A stretch of DNA of 64,000 nt from JAAYJT01 sp037445555 (GTDB lineage: Bacteria; Bacteroidota; Bacteroidia; Bacteroidales; JAAYJT01): positions 32,632-96,631 of the forward strand of contig JBBIKG010000009.1 in the NCBI GenBank assembly GCA_037445555.1. The letters run 5' to 3'. This document shows positions 44,384 through 53,960 of this stretch, one piece after another (position 1 is the stretch's first letter; each line of letters opens with the position of its first letter). The translations under genes were made by a program, and so were the position numbers. Below the pieces are notes generated by a model. That model was given only the letters and a program-made list of their open reading frames with translations, did no database searches and was not told the DNA's origin.

Positions 44384-46397
44384 GCCACTGATCAAGCCAA
44401 CGGAAAAACTCACGTTGCCACAAAATGGCGTTCTGTGGCTTCAGCACAAAATGTGATTCGTCGGGGAAGAAGAGGAAGCGGCTGGGTATGCCCCGAAGCT
44501 GAGCTGCATTGAATGCCTGCATGCCTTCGGTGTAGGTTACGCGGAAGTCGTTGGCTCCGTGGATCACCAGGATGGGTGTATCCCATCGTCCAACAAACCG
44601 GTGAGGCGAAAAGTCGTAGCTCTTCGGTCTCGGCTCCTGCCAGTAAGGCCCGCCCAGGTCATGGTTAGGAAAGAAATATTCCTCGGTTGATCCGTACTTA
44701 CTTTCAAAATTAAACATGCCGCAGTGGGCAATGAATGCCTTGAATCGTTTCTGGTGGTTCCCGGCCAGCCAATATACCGAAAAACCCCCATAGCTGGCGC
44801 CTACGGCACCAAGACGGGTTTCGTCAACCCAGGGCTCCTTGGCCAGTACATCCACTGCTGACAGGTAATCCTCCATGTTTTGGCCACCATAGTCGCCGCT
44901 GATCTGGTCGTTCCATTCCTGTCCGAAAGTGGGCAAACCTCGACGGTTGGGCGCAATGACAATATAATCGTTGGCGGCCATCATCTGGAAGTTCCAACGA
45001 TACGAAAATGACTGGCTTACGGCACTCTGTGGCCCCCCCTGGCAATATAGCAAGGCGGGGTACTTCCTGTTTGGATCAAACTGGGGAGGAAGGATTACCC
45101 AAACCAGCATCTGCTTGCCGTCGGTAGTTTCGATCCAGCGTTTTTCGACCTTGGCCATGGCAACCTCCTTCATCAGTTCGCGGTTGGTAAATGTGAGTTG
45201 GGTTTCATTTCCTTTAACGTCGATCCTGAAAATCTCGCTGGGTAATCCCATGCTCATCTTCGCACCCACAAGGTCTTTGCCTGCCAGCGCAACAGTTTGA
45301 TAATTGTGCCAGCCATCGGTGATTTTGCTTATCTTTTTGGTTTTAATGTCTAGCGTGTATATCTGGAAAGTGGCGTGGATGCCGCTGATAAAATAAAGGG
45401 TGCGGCTGTCGGGAGACCATACAAAATGGTCACTGCTCTGGTCAAAGCCTACCGCATAGTCGGTGGTTATTTTGGTGTTGAAATCATGGATCATGATACG
45501 GTCCTTATCGGCTTCAAACCCGGGAGTGGCCATGCTGCGCCATACAATTAGCCTGCTGTCGGGAGAAAAAACCGGGTCCTGGTCATATCCCGGCATCCCA
45601 ATAGAGATGTTTTTTGTGGCACGGGTTGCAAGGTCGTAGATGTAGATGTCGGAGTTGGTGCTCAGGGTCCATTCCTTGCCTATAAGTTTTTTGCAGGTGT
45701 AGGCCAGTCCATTGCCGTCGGCACTCCAGGCAATCTGCTCCATGCCTCCAAAGGGTTTCATGGGTGTATCCCAGCGCTCACCGGGCATGATATCCCAGGC
45801 AGCACCCAGTTTGCCATCCTGGTAAGGGGCAATGAAGACGTGGTTGTATGTATAGTCGTGCCAGCTGTCCCAGTGCCGGTACATAAGGTCGTCCTCAATG
45901 CGGGCGTTCGCCTTTGGCAGGTCGGGATACATATCGTTCGGCGTTTTGTCGAGTTTCACTGCTTTATAGAATACGATATGCTTCATCACAGGTGAATAGG
46001 AAAACCCGCTGATGCCGCCTTCCACATCGCTTATCTTTTTCTTTTCGCTGCCGTCGGGGTTAGCTTCAAATATTTGCATGGCACCGCCGTCAGCAGTCAG
46101 ATAGGCTATCTTTTTGCCGTCGGGGCGCCAGATGGCATTGTACACGCTGCCTGGTGACAGATCGAGTGCCACCGCTTCGCCTCCGGCTACAGCCACCTTG
46201 AACACAGTGCGCTTTCCTTTGTTTTCAGCCACATTGTACCAGGTCACTCCGTAGAGTACCTGTTTGCCGTCGGGCGAAACCTGAGGCTCGCTCACCCTGC
46301 CAAGTTTCCAGAGCAGTTCTGGAGTGAATCGTTGCTGTGCCTGCGTCACCATCGCAAAGACCATGGCAATAGCTACGAAAAAGAAATATTTTTTCAT
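44376..46397 (-). CDS. Secreted S9 family peptidase (acylaminoacyl-peptidase type)
   Basis: A 673-aa serine peptidase. The signal peptide is MKKYFFFVAIAMVFAMVTQAQ. The beta-propeller has several SPDGKQ/WRPDGKKIAYL-like blades, e.g. FSPDSRLIVWRSM and WSPDSRTLYFISG. The catalytic domain shows CQGGPQSAV, the nucleophile elbow GASYGGFSVYW, the acid in HGANDFRV and the base in DESHFVLKP. ATG 46397 gives the signal peptide; the longer open frame upstream overlaps a decayed gene and is not coding. Periplasmic peptide breakdown is the likely role. Confidence 0.93.
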   Translation of the reverse strand: MKKYFFFVAIAMVFAMVTQAQQRFTPELLWKLGRVSEPQVSPDGKQVLYGVTWYNVAENKGKRTVFKVAVAGGEAVALDLSPGSVYNAIWRPDGKKIAYLTADGGAMQIFEANPDGSEKKKISDVEGGISGFSYSPVMKHIVFYKAVKLDKTPNDMYPDLPKANARIEDDLMYRHWDSWHDYTYNHVFIAPYQDGKLGAAWDIMPGERWDTPMKPFGGMEQIAWSADGNGLAYTCKKLIGKEWTLSTNSDIYIYDLATRATKNISIGMPGYDQDPVFSPDSRLIVWRSMATPGFEADKDRIMIHDFNTKITTDYAVGFDQSSDHFVWSPDSRTLYFISGIHATFQIYTLDIKTKKISKITDGWHNYQTVALAGKDLVGAKMSMGLPSEIFRIDVKGNETQLTFTNRELMKEVAMAKVEKRWIETTDGKQMLVWVILPPQFDPNRKYPALLYCQGGPQSAVSQSFSYRWNFQMMAANDYIVIAPNRRGLPTFGQEWNDQISGDYGGQNMEDYLSAVDVLAKEPWVDETRLGAVGASYGGFSVYWLAGNHQKRFKAFIAHCGMFNFESKYGSTEEYFFPNHDLGGPYWQEPRPKSYDFSPHRFVGRWDTPILVIHGANDFRVTYTEGMQAFNAAQLRGIPSRFLFFPDESHFVLKPQNAILWQREFFRWLDQWLK

Positions 46398-46429
46398 GAT
46401 GAATTGGGTATTAGGATGATATCTGGTCG

Positions 46430-46775
46430 CTAAATTACGGCTTTTATCCCGAGCAGAATCCATTCGCAGGGATGAAAAATGAAAAACCCGACCAGGATGA
46501 AGTCTCTGACCACGCCCCGACCGGCATACCCCTGAGGAAGTACCACGGCCTGAAAGTATTCTTTTAGGGTAAACCGCTGTTTGGCAACATCTTTGGTAAG
46601 CGACTGTATATGGCTTCCCTGATAGATCTGATCGCCGTTGAGGTGCTGGAAAACTCTGCATTTGCCATCCCCTAATTATCCGAGTTCGGTTTCAAGATAC
46701 TCGAAAGTAATCGGGATTGGCCGGCAAGGTCAGCCGGATACTTGCCAGCGACGCCGCAAAGACAGTCTTTTTCAT
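46430..46775 (-). pseudogene. Decayed small membrane/exported protein gene
   Basis: On the minus strand an ATG at 46775 opens a signal-like N-terminus (MKKTVFAASLASI) and stops at codon 28. A second frame, after a stop near 46672, encodes a continuous protein-like tail: GDQIYQGSHIQSLTKDVAK, KEYFQAVVLPQGYAGRGVV and a terminal hydrophobic helix DFILVGFFIF ending at 46430. No start codon precedes this second part. The two parts are about one frame apart and together would make roughly 115 aa. I recognise no family. I read it as one small gene broken by at least one frameshift. Confidence 0.5.
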
Positions 46776-46965
46776 GGTAATACTGTTGAGCGAACGAACC
46801 TCCATCGTCGAAGAAGTGAATGGTGTAAAAATGCAAATTGTGGTAGAATCATAGCATTCACATTATAAGTTAAATTCCTCTAATTTCTATATGTGCCTCA
46901 TTGGCTCTGCCGACAGGCTGCATCCTTAAAACAGTAAACCAGAGCAGAAATCACTCTGTATCGAA

Positions 46966-47505
46966 TCAAGGTTCCGCTATGATGTAAAGCCGTCTATCCT
47001 CGAGGCGGTAGAATAGAGGAACCACCTTGACCTTCGGGTATTTCTGCCGGATACGATTGGTATCTTCCAGCACAAAAGCTACCTCATCGCCAATTTCAAA
47101 TGCAGGGGCATACGTATCAAAATATACCCGGGCCTTTTCTTTTTCCCATCCGGCATTCGCTATCATCCCTTTCACAAAATCGTCTCTGCGTTCCATCAGC
47201 CCCGACATACCGCAGCGGTCGTGACCGATAAGTGCAATATGCGTGACGTTTCCCACGGCAATAGCAAACGACAGGTTGAAATCTACAAACTGAACGTTGG
47301 CGCCGGCACAACGTATGACATAGGCAAAGTTCTCAGGGATCCGCAGATGCTTGCGGTTGTCCATGCACATGGCCACGATGAGTTCAGCCTTGGCAGTGAC
47401 ATTCAGGGCGCGATTGAGGTTGTGGTATTCCAGAAGCCTGCTGACAGGTGTGTGACGGATTGCCGCTGGGATATCCTCTGAGGTGTTGACCGGGATCAGG
47501 CGCAT
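46966..47505 (-). CDS. Beta-class carbonic anhydrase
   Basis: A 179-aa zinc enzyme that interconverts CO2 and bicarbonate. Zinc ligands and the Asp-Arg dyad are in AMCMDNRKHL (CxDxR), and the second pair is in GHDRCGMSG (HxxC). VIRCAGANV is also typical. It is cytoplasmic, with no signal peptide. The long C-terminal part after GHDRCG is helical with an ending beta strand (VVPLFYRLEDRRLYII). It stands alone. Confidence 0.92.
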   Translation of the reverse strand: MRLIPVNTSEDIPAAIRHTPVSRLLEYHNLNRALNVTAKAELIVAMCMDNRKHLRIPENFAYVIRCAGANVQFVDFNLSFAIAVGNVTHIALIGHDRCGMSGLMERRDDFVKGMIANAGWEKEKARVYFDTYAPAFEIGDEVAFVLEDTNRIRQKYPKVKVVPLFYRLEDRRLYIIAEP

Positions 47506-47613
47506 TAGGGTAGCAGTATTGGTGTGAAAATAGTCGGTAAAGGTATCTATTTACATGCAAGCAACCAATATATTTATTGAGTTGCCCGGATATATTGAGG
47601 GATTCGACTGCTG

Positions 47614-48216
47614 TCATTTCCGGCGGTTAATGAGCCATTGTTGCCCGCGATGGCACAGATAGGCCGTACCGGCTCCCAGCAAGGCGCCTGCCAGCACGTC
47701 GGTGGGGTAATGCACACCCAGGTGCATGCGTGAGTAGCCCACAATGCCGGCCCAGGTGCATACCGGCAGCACCATATACCATTTCGGAAACGCCAGACTC
47801 ACCGAGATAGCCAGCGCAAAGGCATTGGAGGTGTGGCCCGACGGGAACGAAGGACTGCCGGCGCCGGTCAGTTTTTCAATATCGGGGTAGGTGATGTACG
47901 GGCGCGGGCGGCGTATGCCGTACTTCAGCAGTAAGGTAAAGGTGTGCGTGGCAAGCACTGTCACCCCCATGGTAACGGCCCGCATGCCTGCCACCGTATC
48001 GTGCGTGGTAATGCCATATGCCAGCAGCGAGATCGGCACAAGGGCTGCCACGGGGGCAGAGGTCTGTGTGATGATTCTGAAGGCCGGATCAAGGCGGGGG
48101 TTGCGTTGCAGGTTAAAATGCCTTAACAGGTCAATGTCCGGATTCTGGCCCGCAGCCTGTAACGGTATAAGCCATAGGGCATTGAACAGGTAAACTGACC
48201 GAAGAAGAAGCCTCAT
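47614..48216 (-). CDS. PAP2 family phosphatase (membrane)
   Basis: A 200-aa lipid phosphatase of the PAP2 type. All three catalytic motifs are present: KYGIRRPRPY, PSFPSGHTSNAF and SRMHLGVHYPTDV. Three to four helices flank them. From ATG 48216 the protein begins with a signal-like segment (MRLLLRSVYLFNALWLIPLQAAGQ); an ATG at 48270 would add 18 residues. Relatives dephosphorylate undecaprenyl pyrophosphate, phosphatidic acid or lipid A. The substrate here is unknown. Confidence 0.92.
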   Translation of the reverse strand: MRLLLRSVYLFNALWLIPLQAAGQNPDIDLLRHFNLQRNPRLDPAFRIITQTSAPVAALVPISLLAYGITTHDTVAGMRAVTMGVTVLATHTFTLLLKYGIRRPRPYITYPDIEKLTGAGSPSFPSGHTSNAFALAISVSLAFPKWYMVLPVCTWAGIVGYSRMHLGVHYPTDVLAGALLGAGTAYLCHRGQQWLINRRK

Positions 48217-48329
48217 GGGTGATTTTTTCGCCCGACCGGAACAGGCAGGTACTGATACGCTCAATTTCATGGTTCTGTGCTTCAAAGCCTTGTTTTGACT
48301 TAGCAAGTGTCCCGACCGCTAAAAAAAAG

Positions 48330-49067
48330 TTATTGTACCCGGTCCGTCACAGGGTAGTACCTGCAGTCGTTTAGTTTACATTCCTTATTTCTGTTGTGAA
48401 ATGTACATACAATTTCTGATGAATCAATCCTAAACCCCGTGTGCTTTTCAAGGAAGGTAACTGCCGTTTCAAGAGATAAAAATGTATCCCTTTTGCAGCA
48501 TCTCGGGCCACCTTGCATGGCAATTTCATGCAGAGATCTTGAAGTCAAAAGGTTGCTCAGCCTCCACTCGTCGTTCTTCAGTGGGTTGTTGTTTAGTATG
48601 ATGCTCATAAAAATGCCGCTTCCGACTCCGGCTCCGCAAGTTCCGTAAAAGCCGCAAAATCCTCCCAAAACGTTACGTGCACGTGATAGCGCCATTGTAA
48701 GTTTTTCGGAAATCAGATCAGGGGTGGCTGTTTTGTTGTAATAGGCGGTAATCAGGACGGCAGGAACAAGAAAATGGTGTTCGGGTCCATGCATGTGTAT
48801 CTTTGGGTGGTTCATTATTTCGGCAGCCATCTTTAAGGGATCCGTACCGGCATTGTGCCGGCAGTATTGGGTTATATATTCAAACCCCTCTGAGTTGTGA
48901 CAGTCGTCGCAAACAAAATGTCCATCTACACATGCAGCGTTTGAGCCGTTCGTCTGCTTACATACATAACAGGTGTAATTCTGGGTCTTCTGAGTATAGA
49001 CCAGCTCTTTGCCACAGATTACACAGCCGTCAGGCAATATGGTTGTCGGTTTTATATTTGTATTCAT
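48330..49067 (-). CDS. DUF5714 family cysteine-rich protein
   Basis: A 245-aa cytoplasmic protein. The N-terminal 70 residues are a double zinc-ribbon: CVICGKEL, CYVCKQT, VDGHFVCDDCHNS. The remainder carries FCGFYGTCGAGVGSGIF and GPRCCKRDT, with many conserved Cys and His, typical of DUF5714. These proteins are found beside radical-SAM and corrinoid/metal enzymes in anaerobes, but the role is unknown and no such partner is adjacent here. ATG 49067 is preferred to the upstream frame. Confidence 0.82.
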   Translation of the reverse strand: MNTNIKPTTILPDGCVICGKELVYTQKTQNYTCYVCKQTNGSNAACVDGHFVCDDCHNSEGFEYITQYCRHNAGTDPLKMAAEIMNHPKIHMHGPEHHFLVPAVLITAYYNKTATPDLISEKLTMALSRARNVLGGFCGFYGTCGAGVGSGIFMSIILNNNPLKNDEWRLSNLLTSRSLHEIAMQGGPRCCKRDTFLSLETAVTFLEKHTGFRIDSSEIVCTFHNRNKECKLNDCRYYPVTDRVQ

Positions 49068-49211
49068 AAACGTATGACATAACGGGTTGAAGATAACCAA
49101 TGATCGAAAGTTTTTCTTCAACGTTGAGATGCCTGAAAAGGAAAATAATACCCCTGTTCGACGAAGCCTCCTTACTTCGCCAAACGAGAATGGTTTGGTC
49201 TGAAATTGTAT

Positions 49212-49583
49212 TCATCCAACAGCTTTTCGCAGGATCTTTTCCATCTTTCTGCCATTAGCAAGCTCATCAACCAGCTTGTCGAGGTATCTTATTTTTTGTG
49301 TAAGTGGATTTTGAATTTCTTCAACACGTACACCGCATACCACACCGGTTATCAAAGGTGTTAGCGGATGGAGGGCAGCCCGTGCAAAAAATTCTTCAAA
49401 CGTGGCTTTTTCGTCCATGAGTTGTTGTAGCTGCCGGGTATTGTAGCCGGTTAGCCACTCAATCACCTGCTGCAATTCCTGTTCGCTTCGGCCTTTCTTT
49501 TCCACTTTGGCAACATACAAGGGATACACCGATGCAAAGGTCATTGCAGCAATACGTTCGTCGTGGGTAGGTTTTAAGTTCAT
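49212..49583 (-). CDS. DUF2200 family protein
   Basis: A 123-aa soluble helical protein. The hallmark AMTFASVYPLYVAKVEKKGRSEQEL and VIEWLTGY of DUF2200 are near the N-terminus, and the rest follows the family to NGRKMEKILR at the end. Function unknown. The other in-frame ATG (49589) adds two residues. It is a single gene at the edge of the region with broken genes. Confidence 0.88.
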   Translation of the reverse strand: MNLKPTHDERIAAMTFASVYPLYVAKVEKKGRSEQELQQVIEWLTGYNTRQLQQLMDEKATFEEFFARAALHPLTPLITGVVCGVRVEEIQNPLTQKIRYLDKLVDELANGRKMEKILRKAVG

Positions 49584-49631
49584 AGGCATCTGATACGATT
49601 AGTTCTGTCAAATTTATGCAGATTGCCGGAT

Positions 49632-49971
49632 TTAAAGCATTTTTGGCATCCTCCCTCCGGGAATTTTTGTTCTGTGGCGGATAATTTCGTGCAACCTGAA
49701 GTTAATTTCTTTGCCGGGCGGTGAGGAGACCACTCGTTTAATGGGTCCAACGAAGTTAATAATACCGGCATCATTTTCGAATTGTGTTGGTAACACCCTC
49801 CAAATAGATAGGATAGGTTACGGCCATACAGCCGGTGTCGGCCTTATACAGATGCTTTCCTTTTTTAATTTTCCAGTGTGAGGGAAATTTCAATGTGCTG
49901 TTTTCCAGCGAAATGATAAACTCCGGCAGCAGTTGACTTGTTTCCGTGGTGCATTTCACAAGCTGACCCAC
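49632..49971 (-). pseudogene. Frameshifted gene of unknown family
   Basis: On the minus strand, ATG 49971 opens 66 codons (with HWKIKKGKHLYKADTGCMAV and YLEGVTNTI) that hit a stop at 49771. In the next frame the text continues as ENDAGIINFVGPIKRVVSSP and ends in GGRMPKML at 49632. Removing one base near 49782 would give a 112-aa protein of even composition. I do not recognise the family. Either a real frameshift or a sequencing error. Confidence 0.5.
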
Positions 49972-50109
49972 AAGATCCCCCCCAAAAAATACGGATCTCT
50001 CTCGAAAATATATGCATAACCTATGTTCCGTGATACCATCCGTTCATAGGCATAAATGTGGTTCAGGGTTCAAGAAAATGCGCCTGCCGACAAGGTCTTC
50101 TCAATACCA

Positions 50110-50301
50110 TTAATACTTTTTCATGAATTCATCACGAAAAAGCAAGGGATCACCATCTGTGACAAACTCAAAATGCCAGCCATTTCGTAAGAATAGCTCT
50201 TTGATTCTTTCATCGTGCCGTTCATGCCCCTTCACGACATGTATGACAAAGATCCCTTCCTTAAATATATCATCAATCTTTTCGCTGCCCGAAGTATTCA
50301 C
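50110..50301 (-). pseudogene. N-terminal fragment resembling a GT25-type glycosyltransferase
   Basis: A 63-aa open frame from a GTG at 50301. FVIHVVKGHERHDERIKEL, followed by WHFEFVTDGDP, resembles the first beta-alpha-beta unit of GT25 and related glycosyltransferases (name, Arg-rich helix, Asp-Gly pair). The rest of the domain, about 150 residues, is missing, and the frame ends right after at 50110. I read it as a truncated gene. The resemblance is by eye and moderate at best. Confidence 0.35.
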
Positions 50302-50427
50302 GGTGATCCAGGCTCATTGTCCCGAGTTTTCTGCTACAAATCCATTGCCATGCCATAGGGTGGCATTGCATTCATTGTCAAAACTTTCCGGTGCTGAGCC
50401 TGTTAAGATGAGGCTTTAAATACAGAA

Positions 50428-51105
50428 TCATTTGGATTTCAAATATTTATAAGCCACGCCCGCAAGTGCCGCACCGAGAATCGGAACTACGATAAACAGC
50501 CACAGTTGCGAAACCGCCCAATCGCCCACAAATATAGCCTGGCTGATGCTGCGTGCCGGATTCACCGAAGTGTTCGTCACCGGAATGCTGATCAGATGTA
50601 TAAGTGTCAGGCATAATCCTATGGCGATGCCCGCAAAGCCTTTGGGTGCTTTTTCGTCGGTGGCTCCCAGTATCACGATCAGAAACATAAAGGTCATTAC
50701 AAATTCCGTGATCAATGCAGCCATGAGGCCATAACCTCCAGGCGAGTGCTCACCGTAGCCGTTTGCCGCGAAGTTGCCAATATCTTTTCCATTGCCGGTA
50801 GTTATCAGGTAAAGGACGCCGGCGGCAGCTATCGCCCCCAGAATCTGGGATATAACATAAGGCAGGATCACCTTGCTCCCGATACGGCCGCCTGACCATA
50901 GGCCGATGGTTACTGCAGGGTTGAGGTGAGCTCCTGAAATGTGTCCGAGCGAATAGGCAATCGTTAGCACAGTGAGCCCGAATGCAAGAGAAACTCCTGC
51001 CAGCCCGATACCTATTTCCGGAAATCCGGCAGCAAGCACTGCGCTGCCGCAACCGCCCAGGACCAGCCAAAATGTCCCGATGAATTCAGCCAAGTTTTTT
51101 TTCAT
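50428..51105 (-). CDS. aqpZ: Aquaporin Z
   Basis: A 225-aa water channel of the MIP family with six membrane helices. Both NPA loops are present: GAHLNPAVTIG and TSVNPARSISQ. The segment FIGTFWLVLGGCGSAVLAA is the usual first helix of AqpZ. A small aromatic/arginine selectivity filter is implied by the Arg after the second NPA. ATG 51105 fits the family start; 51132 is an alternative. It is a single gene, flanked by gene fragments on both sides. Confidence 0.93.
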   Translation of the reverse strand: MKKNLAEFIGTFWLVLGGCGSAVLAAGFPEIGIGLAGVSLAFGLTVLTIAYSLGHISGAHLNPAVTIGLWSGGRIGSKVILPYVISQILGAIAAAGVLYLITTGNGKDIGNFAANGYGEHSPGGYGLMAALITEFVMTFMFLIVILGATDEKAPKGFAGIAIGLCLTLIHLISIPVTNTSVNPARSISQAIFVGDWAVSQLWLFIVVPILGAALAGVAYKYLKSK

Positions 51106-51450
51106 AATTTTCGACATTAGGCGAAACATCACTATCCATACGATTTTTCGGTTAGCCTCCGATACTCCCCGAGGGCGGGTTGTATTTGTGGTTTCAGATC
51201 TTCATCCACATCTACCCGTCGGCCTCGGTGCGTTAAAGATAATTCATTTTTAGCCATTTTCGGCTACCAACCTTGCATTTCAGCTTTGTCAGGATTAAAA
51301 AAAACAATGGATCCGCCTTGCGGGTAGTCGGTTTCCAGCTTCTAAAATTTACTTTATAGCGTGTTGAAGGCCCCAATGTCGGCTTTGGCTCTGAGCCTTT
51401 CGGGCAGATTAAGTCGTGCCCTATCTCATGGGCCAGCATTTCAACAAGCT

Positions 51451-51642
51451 TCATCGATGCGAAAAGCACCCGCCAATGATCATGCCGGCATACATCCTGT
51501 CGCTGCCACTGTTGCTTGTAATTACAAAGCCCATGTGCGGGGGCGTGATTTCTTTAAGGTTGGCAGGATTCGATACAAAATCCCATACCGCATCCGCCGA
51601 TGCCGGTATTTCCTGCGACTGTGTGAATAGATAAAAAGCCAT
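51451..51642 (-). pseudogene. Truncated SRPBCC-family protein
   Basis: An ATG at 51642 opens 63 codons. They start like an SRPBCC (Bet v1-like) ligand-binding protein: FTQSQEIPASADAVWDFVSN, PANLKEITPPHMGF, and DRMYAGMIIG. The remaining two thirds of the domain are missing; the reading changes to unrelated sequence after MIIG. Probably a relic of recombination. The sequence on to 51106 has no clear gene. Confidence 0.55.
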
Positions 51643-52000
51643 GTGAGATACTTTTTGGTGCGCTGAGCATAACGAAGGCCATATTGCGCAATGATTGAAC
51701 CGGTTTCTTCCATTCGAGGACTTTACCTGTATTGATTAATACATCCTATTCGTGCCAATTGTTCTTCGCTGAACGTCAGAATTTACAATGTTTTTGCTCG
51801 CAATAAGTGCTGACATTTGTTTATACAGGCTTCAGGATATTTTCGGGCTAAGCTACCTTCACATGGTACGTTGCGATCTTGCCTGCAGCACTTTAGTAGC
51901 GGTTTTGTGTATTTGCCTTTTTGGCAGTGGGAGGCGTTTCGGTGGGCTTAGGACTGAACGGCCTTCTACTCGATTGGTTGATGGGTTCATAATTCAACAT
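51643..52000. other. Intergenic stretch without recognisable gene
   Basis: About 360 bp between the SRPBCC fragment and the MBL gene. Short open frames on either strand show no motif. I see no RNA gene. It marks the start of the AT-rich region. Confidence 0.4.
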
Positions 52001-53104
52001 TCAGTTCTTCACTGAAAATTCCCACCATCGTGTAAATTGCTGGGTAGTGTCATTGATAAAAACCACTTCACCAATCTTTGGGGTGATTATGTTTAGGCTA
52101 TCGTTCAGCCCTGTGATTTTTTTTAGCGGTTCGTCCCATTCGTGTGAGGATATGGAGAATTTTCCTGAATGAATCGGCATTATTTTTTTTGCCTGCAATT
52201 CTTGAGCTATCAATATAGTTTCTTCGGGAAAGGTGTGTATTTTCGACCATAAACGGTTATATTGACCATTTTCGAGAAAAGCAATGTCGAACGTACCAAA
52301 CTTTTTTGCTATCTCTAAAAAATGACTGCCGTAACCACCATCACAGCCTATAAAAATCTTTAAATCAGGGGTTTGTAAAACGTAGGAAGCCCAAAGAGTC
52401 TGATTTCGTTTCAGTCCTCTTCCCGAAAAATGTCTTGCAGTTACGGTATGCAACATACTTTGGTTTGCAATGGAAATGGTTTGGTTCCAGTCTTTTTCTA
52501 TGATTTTGCTTTTGTCAAAGCCCCAGTGCTCAAAATGTTCCCCAACGCCCAACGGGCAAATAATAGTATCGATTTTTTGTTTTAAAGCGATAACAGACTT
52601 ATAATCCAGATGGTCATAATGGTCGTGGGTGATTATTAAATAGTCTATTTGAGGAAAGTCTTCGGCAGAATAAATGTTCGTTCCCTTGAATGCTCTATTC
52701 ATAAATGATACGGGAGATGCATAATTGTTTAAAACTGGGTCAATAAGAAACGTATTGCCCTCTACCTGTAGCAGATATGAAGAATGTCCGAACCATACAA
52801 ATGCGTTTTTATCGGGGTTTAATGTCTTAAGGTCAGTTTTAACAGTGGGAATTTCAACAGGGGGCTTGGTATTTCTGCTATTATTAAATAGCAACTCCTT
52901 AATCGCTTCTCGAAAATTTATTGATTGAGGCGTGGGAATTATATTTTGAAATGCCCCATCAGAATAATTGGGTGAATGCTTAATTATTTCTAATCTATCG
53001 CCAGAAGGATTTTTCCCAAATTGAGGTTGACTCAAGACAGTACAGGCTGCAACGACAATTAATATGGAGACTGCTCATTGTGTACTTATCATTTTTCTTT
53101 TCAT
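52001..53104 (-). pseudogene. MBL-fold metallo-hydrolase lipoprotein with in-frame TGA in the signal peptide
   Basis: The body (about 344 aa from a TTG at 53035) is a metallo-beta-lactamase-fold protein of the UlaG/NAPE-PLD type: WFGHSSYLL, THDHYDHLD with the metal ligands, ARHFSGRGL, GCDGGYG and IHSGKFSISSHEW. Upstream in the same frame lies a normal lipoprotein start: MKRKMISTQ, then a TGA stop (53075-53077), then AVSILIVVAACTVLSQ with lipobox VAAC. Without the TGA this would be a 367-aa lipoprotein. Translation might restart at the TTG, but the product would lack its export signal. Either a recent nonsense mutation, an error in the sequence, or readthrough. Confidence 0.7.
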
Positions 53105-53231
53105 CTTTCGCCTTGATGTTTAATTGCATCTTATCTTTCAACCTTGCAGCCAAAGTTGTCGGGCTTTGGGTTCGGGCGGGTTTCGGATGTCAGATTCCCG
53201 GTTTTTTTCTTGCCGCTTGTTCTTGGGCTGT

Positions 53232-53897
53232 TTAATCAGTTTTCTTCAGCACTGTAACCTCCTGTTGCAAAGTTCTCCAATGATCTTTTCTCCTAACTCC
53301 ATAAAGAAATAGTTTACTGGCCCGATAATGGAATTTAAACTTCCGATCATAATCAATTCCAACTTCCCGGTAATTTAAGTTCGGTTCCTGATGAATGCAT
53401 TCTTTAATTGCTTGGGTATAGGCTGAAGGGCCAGTCATTTTGTGAACATCATTCGGAAATTTGTTTGCCCGGAGATTTTCTATTACAATTTCTATAGTCC
53501 TTTTTAGAATTGGATGCCCGGGTTCAAATATAAGAGCCCACTGTACATAATATTGTAAATGGCTTTCCAGAGAAATAATTGCAGCATCTGTGGGTAAAAT
53601 AAATCTATCCAGTTTTTCTAAAATCAAACTATCTATGTCCAGATAAACGCCACCCTTCTTGTACAGAATTGCATACCGAAAAAAATCTGCTTTAGCTGCT
53701 CCAATATTTATCCTGTTATACAAATCGAAAATTTCCCGTCCATATTCTTTTAAGATAAATTCTGCAATTCTTTCATCGCTATAAAATTGATAATCATACT
53801 CGGGATTCCTCCTTTTCAAATTCCTTATATGCCATCTGGTTAAAAATGGAAGTTGCTCATTCTTAAATGTCTGATAAATTACCTTGGGAATTGTCAT
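53232..53897 (-). CDS. GT32-type glycosyltransferase (OCH1-like, DXD)
   Basis: A 221-aa glycosyltransferase of the DXD sugar-binding type. KVIYQTFKNEQLP at the start, the block AKADFFRYAILYKKGGVYLDIDS carrying DxD, and PGHPILKRTIE are family hallmarks. It acts in capsule or lipopolysaccharide assembly with a nucleotide-sugar. The gene is AT-rich and lies just outside the repeat that bounds the DISARM cassette. Single gene; no neighbouring polysaccharide cluster is seen. Confidence 0.88.
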   Translation of the reverse strand: MTIPKVIYQTFKNEQLPFLTRWHIRNLKRRNPEYDYQFYSDERIAEFILKEYGREIFDLYNRINIGAAKADFFRYAILYKKGGVYLDIDSLILEKLDRFILPTDAAIISLESHLQYYVQWALIFEPGHPILKRTIEIVIENLRANKFPNDVHKMTGPSAYTQAIKECIHQEPNLNYREVGIDYDRKFKFHYRASKLFLYGVRRKDHWRTLQQEVTVLKKTD

Positions 53898-53960
53898 GAA
53901 TTGTTTTTTTTATATTTATAAGTGTTTTTGGTTTATTTCTGCGTTTCTGGTCGCTGTGCC

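Noticed and set aside
51233..51469. HEIGH motif suggesting a zinc peptidase
   Set aside because: Sits in a 78-codon frame out of register with the SRPBCC fragment, with no further peptidase features; likely chance.
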